Notes under the pieces: generated by a model
Told to the model about the DNA's origin: nothing
Seen by the model: the letters and a program-made list of their open reading frames with translations, nothing else
The model's database searches: none
NCBI RefSeq assembly: GCF_006874425.1
Contig: NZ_VIJZ01000002.1
Coordinates: forward strand, 186,001-250,000
Length of the DNA: 64,000 nt
Origin: Paenibacillus ottowii
GTDB taxonomy: Bacteria > Bacillota > Bacilli > Paenibacillales > Paenibacillaceae
Direction: 5' to 3'
Translations under genes and position numbers: made by a program
Shown: positions 7,010 to 14,770 of the stretch, one piece after another
Layout: each line of letters opens with the position of its first letter
How positions within the stretch are numbered: the first letter of the stretch is position 1

Positions 7010-8020
7010 TCAGCCTCCCTGTTTAGCCCTCAATTTTACAAGCATGTTCTGAATGTCCACTTGGGTATATTCGCTTGTTGGGACTTCTATTTCCGGTTCC
7101 ACCTCATCCAGTGGTGTTTCATCCTCTTTGCTCTTGCTATCAACTTCTCGCAATGCATGCAAGGAGAAAATAATAGTCGCACAATAACTCAGACTCCGTA
7201 TCCCATCGCGCTTATGCTTAGGTTTAAATTTGTCAAAGGATTGATCAATTCCGTCCAAGGCGGTTTGAAGCGGTACACCAGCAGCTAGCAATTCATCAAT
7301 GCTCGTTTCGTCGGCTGCTGTAATGTATAATCCTTTCCCTCTGCGCTGTAGGTACTTGTTGGCAACGGCGTTGTGATAATCTAGTTCCGCAGATGATATT
7401 TCGTCCTGTCCAGAGTCGGCATCTGTTTCAGGAGTGACAGGAACGGCATCCCGTCGGGTGAACGGTCCCCCCTCATTTTCGGATTTGATTTCAGTCTCGG
7501 GCGTTAAACAACAACTACTTTCTTTTTCTAGTTCTAAATCTAATTCTTTATCTGTTTCGTTACCGACCGTTACTGTAACGTTACCAGTAGCGTTTCCTGT
7601 AACAGGAGGATCATTTTCACCTGAAGCAAGTTGTTTTTGTTTGTTCCGGTAATTTCGAACCCTCTTTTTTGTTTGTTCCCTGACCTTATCCATTCCATCT
7701 ACATTTTGATGCTTCTCCCAGTTAGGTAGAAAGAAAGCTCCTTGCTCAGAAACTTCCAGCATCCCGAATCTTTCAAAGATGGATAGAGCCATTTTTATAA
7801 CTGGTAGCGGCCTCTTGATCACTGAAATTAACATATCCTCTGTATATGGAATAGTTTCGGTCAGCATGATGTAACCGCCCATGTTTGATCTGCCAGTCAT
7901 AGTCATTAGCTTCAGCCATATAACAATGATCGTGTCAGCTTCGGGCATATCTTCGATGATTTTAATTTTTTCGTCGTCAAACATGCCAGTACTGAGCTTG
8001 ATCCATTTTATTTCTGCCAT
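7010..8020 (-). CDS. Phage replication initiator (replisome organizer N-terminal domain)
   Basis: A 336-aa protein with the N-terminal winged-helix domain of phage replisome organisers (IKWIKLSTGMFDDEKIKIIED and MGGYIML segments), a low-complexity linker rich in Thr/Asn/Glu, and a C-terminal helical domain (NKYLQRRGKGLYIT...SFDKFKPKHKRDGIRSL) similar to DnaD-like tails. Proteins of this type bind the phage origin, usually located within their own gene, and hand over to the helicase loader encoded just downstream. The linker region at 7490-7610 contains imperfect iterations of GTTAC/GTAAC that could be part of an origin, but I cannot establish this. Confidence 0.88.
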   Translation of the reverse strand: MAEIKWIKLSTGMFDDEKIKIIEDMPEADTIIVIWLKLMTMTGRSNMGGYIMLTETIPYTEDMLISVIKRPLPVIKMALSIFERFGMLEVSEQGAFFLPNWEKHQNVDGMDKVREQTKKRVRNYRNKQKQLASGENDPPVTGNATGNVTVTVGNETDKELDLELEKESSCCLTPETEIKSENEGGPFTRRDAVPVTPETDADSGQDEISSAELDYHNAVANKYLQRRGKGLYITAADETSIDELLAAGVPLQTALDGIDQSFDKFKPKHKRDGIRSLSYCATIIFSLHALREVDSKSKEDETPLDEVEPEIEVPTSEYTQVDIQNMLVKLRAKQGG

Positions 8021-8054
8021 GTTTCAACCTCTTCTCAGCTTTTGAATCATAAAC

Positions 8055-8462
8055 CTACCTGTTTGCGCTGGCGTTGTTTCCAAACTCCGCCAGTAACACC
8101 TTAAGGCTGTATTTTAAAGAGTTTATTACCTGGTCATTACTTTCTACAGCATTACTCCAGCGGACCTTATCAGCTTCTGCGTCTGCTTCTTGGAGGCGAA
8201 GTTCAATTACCGCTAATTCCGCTCGCTGCTCCCTCAGGTTTTCTGCCGCTATATATGCTTCGGCATAAACGCGTTTCCTCTTGGCATAGATCCGCTTATA
8301 TTCCCTTATGGCCTCAGCTGCCTTACGCCCCAGGAGAATCTGGACTTCGGTCAGCAATTCAATCTTACGTGCCAGTGTAGCAGGGTAATCATGGCTGCAT
8401 TGATCCGCAAGGCTATAAAGCTCTCCGAGCGTATATTGTTTTTGTAGAGACAATGCAGCCAC
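8055..8462 (-). CDS. Phage hypothetical coiled-coil protein, 135 aa
   Basis: An almost entirely helical protein rich in Ala, Glu, Arg and Lys; residues 45-105 show heptad-like spacing of Leu/Ile/Val and are likely a coiled coil. There is no recognised domain. It lies immediately upstream of the initiator gene in the early operon and 8 bp after the 386-aa unknown. Its position suggests a single-strand-annealing, recombination or replication accessory role, but nothing in the sequence proves that. Confidence 0.68.
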   Translation of the reverse strand: MAALSLQKQYTLGELYSLADQCSHDYPATLARKIELLTEVQILLGRKAAEAIREYKRIYAKRKRVYAEAYIAAENLREQRAELAVIELRLQEADAEADKVRWSNAVESNDQVINSLKYSLKVLLAEFGNNASANR

Positions 8463-8470
8463 TCCTTTTT

Positions 8471-9631
8471 TTAAACATGTGCTCCTATGTGGAGTAATCG
8501 TTCTCTAACCTCAGGCCAAAGATATGCTTGTCCACCTTCTCCATTTCCATCCTGGCAGAACCATTTTGAGATAGTTGGCTTGCCACCTGTGACATAATCT
8601 CGTAATCCTTTAACCCAGGATGATTCTGTACCCGACATATCCAGTGAACGAGTGTAGAGAGACATAATCCGTGGTGGATCATACTTTTTCTCACCTAATC
8701 TTTGGCCAAAGAAATATGGGTTCCCTTCGGTTTCCATCAAACCAAGTCGGCCATTATCTTTTTTAAAAAACTGGAATTTACGAGAGGTCCAGTTGATTTC
8801 ATATAAGTAATCCAGCACGCTATTCGCTAGCTTAATCCTTCCGTCTTTCCCAACTTTTTTAGCCGTTGTACTCCATTCCTTTAAATTAGCCTCACTAGGA
8901 ATGAATCTGGATTTTGGGTTGTGATGACCTGATCTCTTCGTCAGTTTTCTAAGTCTGTTTTCGGGTTTTGTAGCAAGGTCAAACAATTCGAAACTTGCCA
9001 AGTTGGTATAGTAATCTTTATTAACTATGACCCACCACATATTATTGATATTGTGGTAGACGGTCCCACGCATCAACGTTCCTTTTCTGCCTCTGAAATA
9101 TTTCACTTCGCCGTTATTTATCCGTATCCCATCTTTATCGAGAGCGTTATAATCAGGAAGGTTTTCTGAACTCCAGTGTCTGCTTGGCGAATTAAGCTTA
9201 TGAAATACCTTATCGTATGACGTTTTTAGTACTGGTTCAGAGTCACAAGTAAATCCTTCCTTCAGTAAAAATTGTTCCATATATCTGACTTCAACTAGAA
9301 ACCGCTTTTGGAGTAGATAAGGCATCTTTTCAAATTTGTTAAAGTCATATCTACCGCCGTTTGGGTTCTCTACATTGATTTCTTGATAGAACTCAAGTTT
9401 TGCACCACAATTATATTTTTCACCAACAAACAGAAGTTCTCCCTTGTTGCCAGCAAAGTGATCCTTAGAAAGGATAGAATAATCACGGTCAATTCGTGGA
9501 TCAGATCCAACAACAAAACCTCTTTTTCTCATCATGTCTAACATCCGTAAAAAGGTAGGATGAGATATTTCTTTATCTCCTCTTACAGCTATGCTTGTAT
9601 TCCAGATGCTAAAATCCTTGTCTCCTCTCAC
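8471..9631 (-). CDS. Large phage protein of unknown function, 386 aa
   Basis: Not recognised. The frame starts with GTG, eight to nine bases after AGGGGG. The N-terminus contains a small internal repeat (RGDKDFSIWNTS / RGDKEIS) followed by a winged-helix-like SHPTFLRMLDMMRKRGFVVGSDP. The middle is rich in aromatic residues and beta-strand patterns (GTLMRGTVYHNINNMWWV) and the end resembles HTH-like helices. It occupies the place where many phages keep recombination genes (RecT/Erf/SSAP, exonuclease), yet no such motifs are visible. Composition is AT-rich and Lys/Asn-rich relative to the chromosome, in line with phage origin. Confidence 0.8.
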   Translation of the reverse strand: MRGDKDFSIWNTSIAVRGDKEISHPTFLRMLDMMRKRGFVVGSDPRIDRDYSILSKDHFAGNKGELLFVGEKYNCGAKLEFYQEINVENPNGGRYDFNKFEKMPYLLQKRFLVEVRYMEQFLLKEGFTCDSEPVLKTSYDKVFHKLNSPSRHWSSENLPDYNALDKDGIRINNGEVKYFRGRKGTLMRGTVYHNINNMWWVIVNKDYYTNLASFELFDLATKPENRLRKLTKRSGHHNPKSRFIPSEANLKEWSTTAKKVGKDGRIKLANSVLDYLYEINWTSRKFQFFKKDNGRLGLMETEGNPYFFGQRLGEKKYDPPRIMSLYTRSLDMSGTESSWVKGLRDYVTGGKPTISKWFCQDGNGEGGQAYLWPEVRERLLHIGAHV

Positions 9632-9691
9632 AAGACAGGCCCCCTGTTTTCATTTTCAAAATCCTGTGTTATACTTCCGTTGAATTGTTTC

Positions 9692-10102
9692 TTAAATGAT
9701 CGTGTTGGTAGCACGATTGTTTTTCTGGACTTCTCTGTCTTTTCTTTTGCGGTATAACTTACGGCAATAGTAATTACAGAAAAGTCCTTCTTCTTTTGGA
9801 TTGGGAAACCTCTGGCCTGCAAAAACCTCTTTTCCACAATGCACACATATCCCTATTCCTTTCCCGGATATCTTGTATCCTGATGGCTTAGAATCCTCCA
9901 AACCTTCATATTCTTCGTTCTTATCTATAGATTTCTCTAACTTACTCAACTGAGCAGTAAGCAAATCTATTTGAACATGAATCTCGTCATTCGGTAATCC
10001 GAATTTAACAGCGTCAATACTGTCCTCGTATAACTCACGTAATTGCGCTCTAAGCACCCTAGATTGTTTATGCTCGTCCAAGTCCAACTCTCTCAGCTCC
10101 AT
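9692..10102 (-). CDS. Phage hypothetical protein with C-terminal zinc finger, 136 aa
   Basis: The N-terminal half is a helical, acidic region (coiled-coil-like, with LRAQLRELYEDSI and LTAQLSKLEKSID). The C-terminal half holds a zinc-finger-like cluster: CVHCGKE, then FCNYYCRKLYRKRK, i.e. CxxC...CxxxC followed by a basic tail. Such short FCS-like fingers bind nucleic acid or partner proteins. The ATG overlaps the end of the upstream 122-aa gene, so the two are coupled. Function is otherwise unknown. Confidence 0.7.
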   Translation of the reverse strand: MELRELDLDEHKQSRVLRAQLRELYEDSIDAVKFGLPNDEIHVQIDLLTAQLSKLEKSIDKNEEYEGLEDSKPSGYKISGKGIGICVHCGKEVFAGQRFPNPKEEGLFCNYYCRKLYRKRKDREVQKNNRATNTII

Positions 10103-10461
10103 ATCTCCGCTTCAAGTTCGGATATTCTAGTTTTTAATCGCCTTTCTTGATCCCTCAAAGGCTTCATCTTCTGAATGCAAACGTGATTAGGCCATGGACT
10201 ATCTGTAATAGCATATTGAGTTTTATAAATGGCCCGAAGCTTTTGTTCAGTTATTTCTTTTTCCTTTTGAAGAGAAAGCTTTTTCTTATCCTGCTCTGTC
10301 AGCTGTAGCATCTCAATATCTACCGAATGTTGACAATTCAACCAACGATGCATGAGTAATACAGCGGCTATAAGCGAGTCTGCTGGTTGATCCAATGTAA
10401 ATTTGAAGCCTTCATCATCTACAATAGGAATAGAGTAAATGGTTTGCATTTTGCTACTCAT
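10093..10461 (-). CDS. Phage hypothetical protein, 122 aa
   Basis: A soluble protein, N-terminally beta-like (MQTIYSIPIVDDEGFKF) and then strongly helical with many Lys/Glu/Gln residues, ending in a probable coiled coil (QERRLKTRISELEAEIWS). No domain is recognised. Its ATG overlaps the stop of a tiny upstream gene (ATGA) and its own 3' end overlaps the next gene, consistent with a compact, translationally coupled phage operon. Confidence 0.66.
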   Translation of the reverse strand: MSSKMQTIYSIPIVDDEGFKFTLDQPADSLIAAVLLMHRWLNCQHSVDIEMLQLTEQDKKKLSLQKEKEITEQKLRAIYKTQYAITDSPWPNHVCIQKMKPLRDQERRLKTRISELEAEIWS

Positions 10462-10553
10462 TTTGACTTGCTCTTGCGTTGTATATTACGAACGATAATG
10501 GCATGCTGTAATTCGTTTTCGAACCAGATACGAGCCAATTCCGATAGAGTCAT
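10458..10553 (-). CDS. Very small phage protein, 31 aa
   Basis: A 31-residue frame (MTLSELARIWFENELQHAII then a basic tail) with AAAGGG 9 bp before the ATG and a stop that overlaps the start of the next gene as ATGA. The spacing and coupling are those of a real gene, and without it there would be a 105-bp gap in an otherwise gapless operon. The peptide looks like a single amphipathic helix with a Lys/Arg-rich end. Another ATG lies two codons upstream. Confidence 0.45.
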   Translation of the reverse strand: MTLSELARIWFENELQHAIIVRNIQRKSKSK

Positions 10554-10566
10554 AATCATTCACCCT

Positions 10567-10998
10567 TTAGATATAGTCTTCTGGACGGAACTCTTTAACG
10601 AAGTAAATGGAATCATCAAAATCAATGCGCCGGATGTGACTGTACTTTGCAACTGAGAACAAAACTTTTAACTTACTCCAAATCATGCGGCGATATTTTC
10701 CGACCGTTTCGTTAAATTTTCCATCTGTCTCCTTATAACGATCTTTTGTGAGAGTAATGGACCTGATTCTAACTGCCTCCTGTAACTGATAGCATTCAGC
10801 ATCCGTCAGCGTTACACTGTCTCGAACCTCTTGAACCATCATCTGGACTTCCTCAACCTTTCCAGTAACATCCTCCTGCATTTTCTTCATTCCGTCCCAC
10901 AGGCCGCGAATGGCAATTCCTTGAGACTCTGTAAGTTGGAGCTGCTTTTCCACCAGCATCATATAATCCGGTTGTTGATTATTGTTTATCAACGTCAT
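10567..10998 (-). CDS. ORF6C-domain phage protein
   Basis: A 143-aa protein whose C-terminal half matches the ORF6C domain: a LTDAECYQLQEAVRIRS helix pair followed by KYRRMIWSKLKVLFSVAKYSHI and a short tail with DFDDSIYFVKEF. This domain is usually found at the C-terminus of phage antirepressor or Rha/Bro-type proteins; here it stands with an N-terminal helical segment (LQLTESQGIAIRGLWDGMKKM) instead of a Bro or ANT domain. It overlaps the end of the ParB-domain gene by 20 bases. A regulatory or anti-repression role is likely from family context only. Confidence 0.78.
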   Translation of the reverse strand: MTLINNNQQPDYMMLVEKQLQLTESQGIAIRGLWDGMKKMQEDVTGKVEEVQMMVQEVRDSVTLTDAECYQLQEAVRIRSITLTKDRYKETDGKFNETVGKYRRMIWSKLKVLFSVAKYSHIRRIDFDDSIYFVKEFRPEDYI

Positions 10999-12118
10999 AT
11001 ACTTCTACCGCCTTTCTGCCGTTTACGGCTGGTCTAACTTGATCTATAAAACTTTGCAACATATCAAGGCTTTCCCCCAAGCGCTTTTTCTCACCCATGT
11101 TTGCAGCTCCGATCGCACCTAACATGAATGAAGTGATTCCGACCGTTTCAAGAAATCTTTTGACGTGGTTATTCAATTGCAAGGCATTGATATTGGACTC
11201 AGAACGAAGCTTCTTCATTTTTAATTCCGCTTGCTGTTCGTCAAAGTCATCTGTCTTCTGTAATTTCAAAGCTTCCAACTCTTCTTTCTTCTGTTGGTAG
11301 CCAGATTTCAATTGCTCGACTTTTAAACGTTCCAGTTCTAAATCTTCATTGAGTTTGTTTTTCCAATATTCGTCACGCTGTTTGAGCTGCGCCTCAGCTT
11401 CTTTTTCCTTCTGCTTGATGAATACCGTGGTTTCTTCCTCGTGACGCTCTACGGCGGCATTTACAGCCTCTTCAAGTTGATCCACAGGAATGGCATCTTT
11501 GTACTGTCTTTGTAACTCAAGCTTGTCCCGCTCTGCCTGCTCTGCTCTTTCCTCTGCCTCACGCACAGCAGCTTCGAGCCGAGCTTTGGTTTCTACAAAT
11601 GCCTTATGAGTGCTGATCAAACCTTCATCAAGCTGTTGAATGATTTCAGGAGTAGCATTTTCCGCAATAAACTTCGCTTTGTCATACTGCCTACCGGAAC
11701 CAAAGCCTGCTTGATCCGCTACAATGTCCCGTACTTGTCCGGTTGGTTGGTCAGGTAAATTTTCCTTGCCGCCAACCATCCGTTCTCTGGCCTTTAGACG
11801 TTCAACTTCCTCCAATCTCCGCGCCCACTCGACTCGCTCGCTAAACGTGAATTCCTTGCGATGTTCGTTTTCGCTGATCTCAAGCTGTAGTTGATGTTCA
11901 AGATCCTTTATTTCCATGACTCTGACCGTTACTTCTTTCCGACCTAGAAACTGATGTGCTCTTAGTCGCCGCTCTCCAGCAATTAACTGATAATCTGGTG
12001 TTACTACAATTGGATTAATGAGTCCGTTTTGTTCTATATCTCGGGCCAGTTCTTCAATTCCGCCAAAATCCTTGCGGATACGATCACTGACTTTGATTTT
12101 GCTGATACCAATTTGCAA
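10979..12118 (-). CDS. ParB-domain (ParB/Srx fold) phage protein with long coiled coil
   Basis: A 379-aa protein with an N-terminal ParB nuclease/CTPase-like domain: IKVSDRIRKDFG, LARDIEQNGLINPIVV and the signature AGERRLRAHQFLG. An HTH-like region follows (to about residue 180), then roughly 130 residues of charged coiled coil (REAEERAEQAERDKLELQRQ type), then a helical C-terminus. No ParA is present. Chromosomal ParB binds CTP and slides on DNA; phage relatives are often unexplored. The likely start is TTG preceded by AAAGGAG 8 bp away; the frame is open for 21 more codons upstream but lacks a site. It is the longest gene of the early operon. Confidence 0.82.
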   Translation of the reverse strand: MQIGISKIKVSDRIRKDFGGIEELARDIEQNGLINPIVVTPDYQLIAGERRLRAHQFLGRKEVTVRVMEIKDLEHQLQLEISENEHRKEFTFSERVEWARRLEEVERLKARERMVGGKENLPDQPTGQVRDIVADQAGFGSGRQYDKAKFIAENATPEIIQQLDEGLISTHKAFVETKARLEAAVREAEERAEQAERDKLELQRQYKDAIPVDQLEEAVNAAVERHEEETTVFIKQKEKEAEAQLKQRDEYWKNKLNEDLELERLKVEQLKSGYQQKKEELEALKLQKTDDFDEQQAELKMKKLRSESNINALQLNNHVKRFLETVGITSFMLGAIGAANMGEKKRLGESLDMLQSFIDQVRPAVNGRKAVEVYDVDKQ

Positions 12119-12324
12119 GGCTGATTCTCCTTTCTTTCCATCCCCTCTGTGATAAAATGTAAGTTGTTGTAGCTTTATCAATTCATCAAAGAAAAGAGAT
12201 GCTACTTGTAAAGATATTCTCGCTATTTTTTAATAGAGTAGAATGCTTACATTCTTTAAATCATGCAGTCAGTTATCCAGTTGTTCTATATTGGGTGTAG
12301 TCATTTAGTTTTGTTCTCCTTTCT

Positions 12325-12591
12325 TTAATAAGATTGTTCCAATAACCAATTTTCCAAGAACTCACGCGTTTCTCTCGCAGGAAAATACCATTTGCTCCCT
12401 ACTTTCCGTTTCGGAAATTCTGGATGATAGAAAAATTGTTCTTGTATAAAGTTCCAACTCATACATGTACGACGCTTTAATTCAGCCGCATCCCAAAATA
12501 CGTACTCCACATCAGCTTCTTTTAAAACCTCCGCTATCTTCGATTTGACCAGTTGAAAGGCTTCTTTTTCGTCAACGCTGACTGACAACAT
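12325..12591 (-). CDS. DUF771-like small DNA-binding phage protein
   Basis: An 88-aa protein with the DUF771 pattern: a RRTCMSWNFIQEQFFYHPEFPKRK helix-turn-helix-like segment followed by GSKWYFPARETREFLENWL. This fold is close to MerR/excisionase-type winged helices and is found directly after the Cro gene in many Firmicute prophages. It starts 12 bp downstream of the Cro-like gene and has a perfect AAGGAGG site. It may act as an excisionase or early regulator. Confidence 0.75.
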   Translation of the reverse strand: MLSVSVDEKEAFQLVKSKIAEVLKEADVEYVFWDAAELKRRTCMSWNFIQEQFFYHPEFPKRKVGSKWYFPARETREFLENWLLEQSY

Positions 12592-12603
12592 GTTTATCCC
12601 TCC

Positions 12604-12816
12604 TTAATTGTTGTTTTCTTTTAATTTCTTAGGAACCAGCTTGATCTCTAACCCCAAAGCATCGCAGGCTTTTCTAAGCGTGGTTTCGTTCCACCGACGA
12701 CTTCCATTTAGCAAATTGTGCATGTACTGCGGGGAACACCCAACTAAATGAGCTAAATCAGAAGGATTTAATCCTTTTTCATTTATAAGTGGCCTCATTT
12801 GTTCAGAAACCTTCAT
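12604..12816 (-). CDS. Cro-like XRE regulator
   Basis: A 70-aa single-domain helix-turn-helix protein; the LNPSDLAHLVGCSPQYMHNLLNGSRRW segment is the HTH. It is the first gene of the leftward early operon, diverging from the CI-like repressor across an operator-rich intergenic region, so it is in the position of Cro. GGAGGTG lies five bases before the ATG. It is expected to compete with the CI-like protein for the CTATTTG-type sites. Confidence 0.85.
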   Translation of the reverse strand: MKVSEQMRPLINEKGLNPSDLAHLVGCSPQYMHNLLNGSRRWNETTLRKACDALGLEIKLVPKKLKENNN

Positions 12817-12835
12817 TTCATCACCTCCGTTGAAC

Positions 12836-13020
12836 TAATATTAATCTATTTGATTAATTAAATCAAACGTAAAATTAATCAAATAGGTTCAAATAGAAGC
12901 ATTTTAGATTATTATCCATATAGTTTAATATATATGCTCAATTTTTCGCCTATTTGCTTCTTTTTAATCTATTTGCTGTTTGTATTTTAATCTATTTGTT
13001 GATATCATTAATTCATCAAT
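12836..13020. promoter_or_regulatory. Lysogeny-control operator array (CTATTTG repeats)
   Basis: The divergent intergenic region between Cro and CI is strongly AT-rich and carries the heptamer CTATTTG at 12846-12852, 12950-12956, 12969-12975 and 12992-12998, and its complement CAAATAG at 12880-12886 and 12890-12896. Three copies extend to TTAATCTATTTG. Six copies clustered on both sides of an AT-rich centre are consistent with repressor half-sites over two divergent promoters. No perfect sigma-A promoter could be fixed by eye. Confidence 0.7.
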
Positions 13021-13046
13021 TAGTTTAAAAGGAGCGGTCACAGGAC

Positions 13047-13436
13047 ATGTCTAGTTATCCTAACCGGATAAGAGAGATTAGAAAATCACAAAAGAAATCA
13101 GGAGTACAAGTAGCTGAATTTTTAGGAATTACCCCTCAATTTCTATACAATATCGAAAAAGGAAGCCGAACTTTAAATACTGAGGTGGCTTCAAAATTAG
13201 CCGAGTATTTTGATGTAACCGTAGATTACCTTCTTGGCCGTACAGAAGCCGAAAAAGATGATCGCCAATATCCAGAGTGGGCCACGTCAAAGGACATTCG
13301 GGATTTTAAAACAATACTTGAAGAAGATGCGCCGGTAATGTTCGATGGCGTACCAATCTCAGAAGACGACAAAGAAAAAATTAAACGGGTCATGGAAGCT
13401 ATGTTCTGGGATGCTAAAAAGAACAAAAAAGATTAA
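13047..13436 (+). CDS. CI-like prophage repressor (XRE family)
   Basis: A 129-aa protein with an N-terminal XRE domain (NRIREIRKSQKKSGVQVAEFLG...QFLYNIEKGSRTL...YFDVTVDYLLGRTE) and an acidic helical C-terminal half of about 60 residues. It lacks the S24 autoprotease domain of lambda CI, so induction must depend on another signal (an antirepressor, or a metalloprotease as in ICEBs1/phi105-type phages). It reads toward the integrase and away from Cro. AAGGAG precedes the ATG by about 12 bases. Confidence 0.87.
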   Translation: MSSYPNRIREIRKSQKKSGVQVAEFLGITPQFLYNIEKGSRTLNTEVASKLAEYFDVTVDYLLGRTEAEKDDRQYPEWATSKDIRDFKTILEEDAPVMFDGVPISEDDKEKIKRVMEAMFWDAKKNKKD

Positions 13437-13517
13437 TTGTTTTGAATGAAATAGCTTTCCTAAATATTAACTTTGCGCTTTCACCGCTGCGAGGCGGTTT
13501 CACATACACAAAAAACG

Positions 13518-13529
13518 GAACATTTGTTC
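13518..13529. promoter_or_regulatory. Candidate LexA/DinR box before integrase
   Basis: GAACATTTGTTC is a perfect dyad matching the core GAAC-N4-GTTC of the Firmicute LexA box. It lies 16 bp upstream of the integrase ATG, just before the GGAGGA ribosome-binding site. LexA binding here would block transcription of the integrase until DNA damage. The outer consensus bases differ (G and T instead of C and G), and a 12-bp dyad could be chance. Confidence 0.4.
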
Positions 13530-13545
13530 TATTGGAGGAATAATC

Positions 13546-14733
13546 ATGGCAAACTTTAAAAGATTAAAGAGTGGTTGGCGGTATCGGTTAAAGTACACCG
13601 ATCCGTTTACACAGCAACAAAAGGAGAAGTCAGAACGGGGATTCCGTACAAAACCGGAAGCAGAGTTAGCTGCAGCAGAATTTTTAAAGAGAATAAAACA
13701 AGGTTACGAACAGATTGACAAGCCTCTCGTCGATTATATAGAAAGTTGGATCATCAACTATAAAAAAGGAGATGTTAGAAAAAACACACTTAAACAACAT
13801 ATGAACAATCTAAAAACACACATTAAGCCTTATTTTAAACAATTAATGATAAAAGATTTAAAACCAGATATGTACCAAAAATTTTTAGATGCTTGTTTAG
13901 AAAAAGGCTTAAGCCGAAGAACAGTCGAAATAATTAACTCAACAGTTTACAGTGCTTTAGAACTCGCAGTAATTCAAGGAAAGTTAGAACGTAATCCTTG
14001 CATAGGATCAATTATTAAGGGAGAGAGGAAACAAAAAACTATTGATTTCATTGATTCTGAGGATATTCCTCGTTTTCTTTATACAGCAAGAGGATATGGT
14101 TATATATACTGGATATTTTTCAAGGTGCTGTTGGAGACTGGCATGCGTAAAGGTGAAGCCGCTGCTTTAAAGTGGTCTGATATTAATTTTAAGGAGAAAA
14201 AAATTCACATTAATGAAACTTTGGATTTCCAACCTGATAACGAGGACGAGCTATTCGGGGAAACAAAAACCTTCAAATCAAAACGAACAATCAGTGTAAG
14301 TACATCTCTAATCAACGATCTAAAGTATCATGCTAGTTGGCAGAACCAGAATAAAATTAATCTCGGAGAAACAATGTACCGACATGATTTAAATCTCGTT
14401 CTATGTAGAAATGACGGACGTCCTATGCCGAAGTCAACACTATTTAACGCATTTAAGCGTATCTTGAAGCGCGCTAGTCTCGATGGAGTTTTACGTATCC
14501 ATTCTCTTCGTCACACTTACGCAGTGCTCATGCTTGAAGCTGGAGCCGATATAAAGTTTGTCCAGGAGCAGCTTGGTCATGGTAGTGTGCAGATTACATC
14601 TGATGTATACGCACACATTTCTAAGAAGTTAGAGAAACGTAACATAGACAGATATGAGGAATACACAAGCAAAATTCTCGGCTCAAACAATTTTAAGTCG
14701 GGGGACGTTTGGGGGACACCCCAGAAGAATTAA
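13546..14733 (+). CDS. int: Prophage tyrosine integrase
   Basis: A 395-aa site-specific tyrosine recombinase. It begins with an AP2-like arm-binding domain (GWRYRLKYTDP...RGFRTKPEAE), then a SAM-like core-binding domain (about 60-160), then the catalytic domain with Arg201 (LETGMRKGE), His319 and Arg322 (HSLRHTYA), His345 (LGHGS) and the nucleophile Tyr355. All catalytic residues are present. It lies at the chromosome-proximal end of the prophage, next to the glnA 3' end, where attR/attL is expected. GGAGGA lies 7 bp upstream of the ATG. Confidence 0.97.
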   Translation: MANFKRLKSGWRYRLKYTDPFTQQQKEKSERGFRTKPEAELAAAEFLKRIKQGYEQIDKPLVDYIESWIINYKKGDVRKNTLKQHMNNLKTHIKPYFKQLMIKDLKPDMYQKFLDACLEKGLSRRTVEIINSTVYSALELAVIQGKLERNPCIGSIIKGERKQKTIDFIDSEDIPRFLYTARGYGYIYWIFFKVLLETGMRKGEAAALKWSDINFKEKKIHINETLDFQPDNEDELFGETKTFKSKRTISVSTSLINDLKYHASWQNQNKINLGETMYRHDLNLVLCRNDGRPMPKSTLFNAFKRILKRASLDGVLRIHSLRHTYAVLMLEAGADIKFVQEQLGHGSVQITSDVYAHISKKLEKRNIDRYEEYTSKILGSNNFKSGDVWGTPQKN

Positions 14734-14756
14734 TAAACTCCTCTGAAACGTCCCCC
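14700..14756. repeat. Perfect 11-bp inverted repeat at prophage end
   Basis: GGGGGACGTTT at 14700-14710 is exactly complemented by AAACGTCCCCC at 14746-14756, with 35 bp between. A second GGGGGAC lies at 14711-14717. The left arm is inside the last codons of the integrase. It may be the integrase terminator (the loop is long and there is no T-run) or arm sites for integrase near the attachment core; either reading is inference. Confidence 0.5.
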
Positions 14757-14770
14757 ATTACAACTCCCAA

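Larger units (their letters stand above)
1..14757. mobile_element. Prophage, right-hand (integrase/early) part; left end outside window
   Basis: The genes here have phage character and are absent from the conserved chromosomal order that begins at glnA: integrase, CI/Cro pair, ParB-domain protein, ORF6C protein, replication initiator, helicase loader, sliding clamp, HNH nuclease and two DNA methyltransferases. The layout is that of a temperate Siphoviridae-type early region: integrase and repressor rightward at the distal end, the early operon leftward. No structural or lysis genes are seen, so the remaining part must lie left of base 1. The right boundary is placed just after an inverted repeat between the integrase stop and the glnA terminator. 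The exact attachment core cannot be defined without the other end. Confidence 0.93.

Noticed and set aside
7490..7610. GTTAC/GTAAC iterations inside the initiator gene as a phage origin
   Set aside because: They coincide with the Thr/Asn-rich linker codons; too irregular to call iterons by eye.
9628..9846. 72-codon leftward frame overlapping the zinc-finger phage gene
   Set aside because: No ribosome-binding site and its composition looks like a shifted frame of the real gene.
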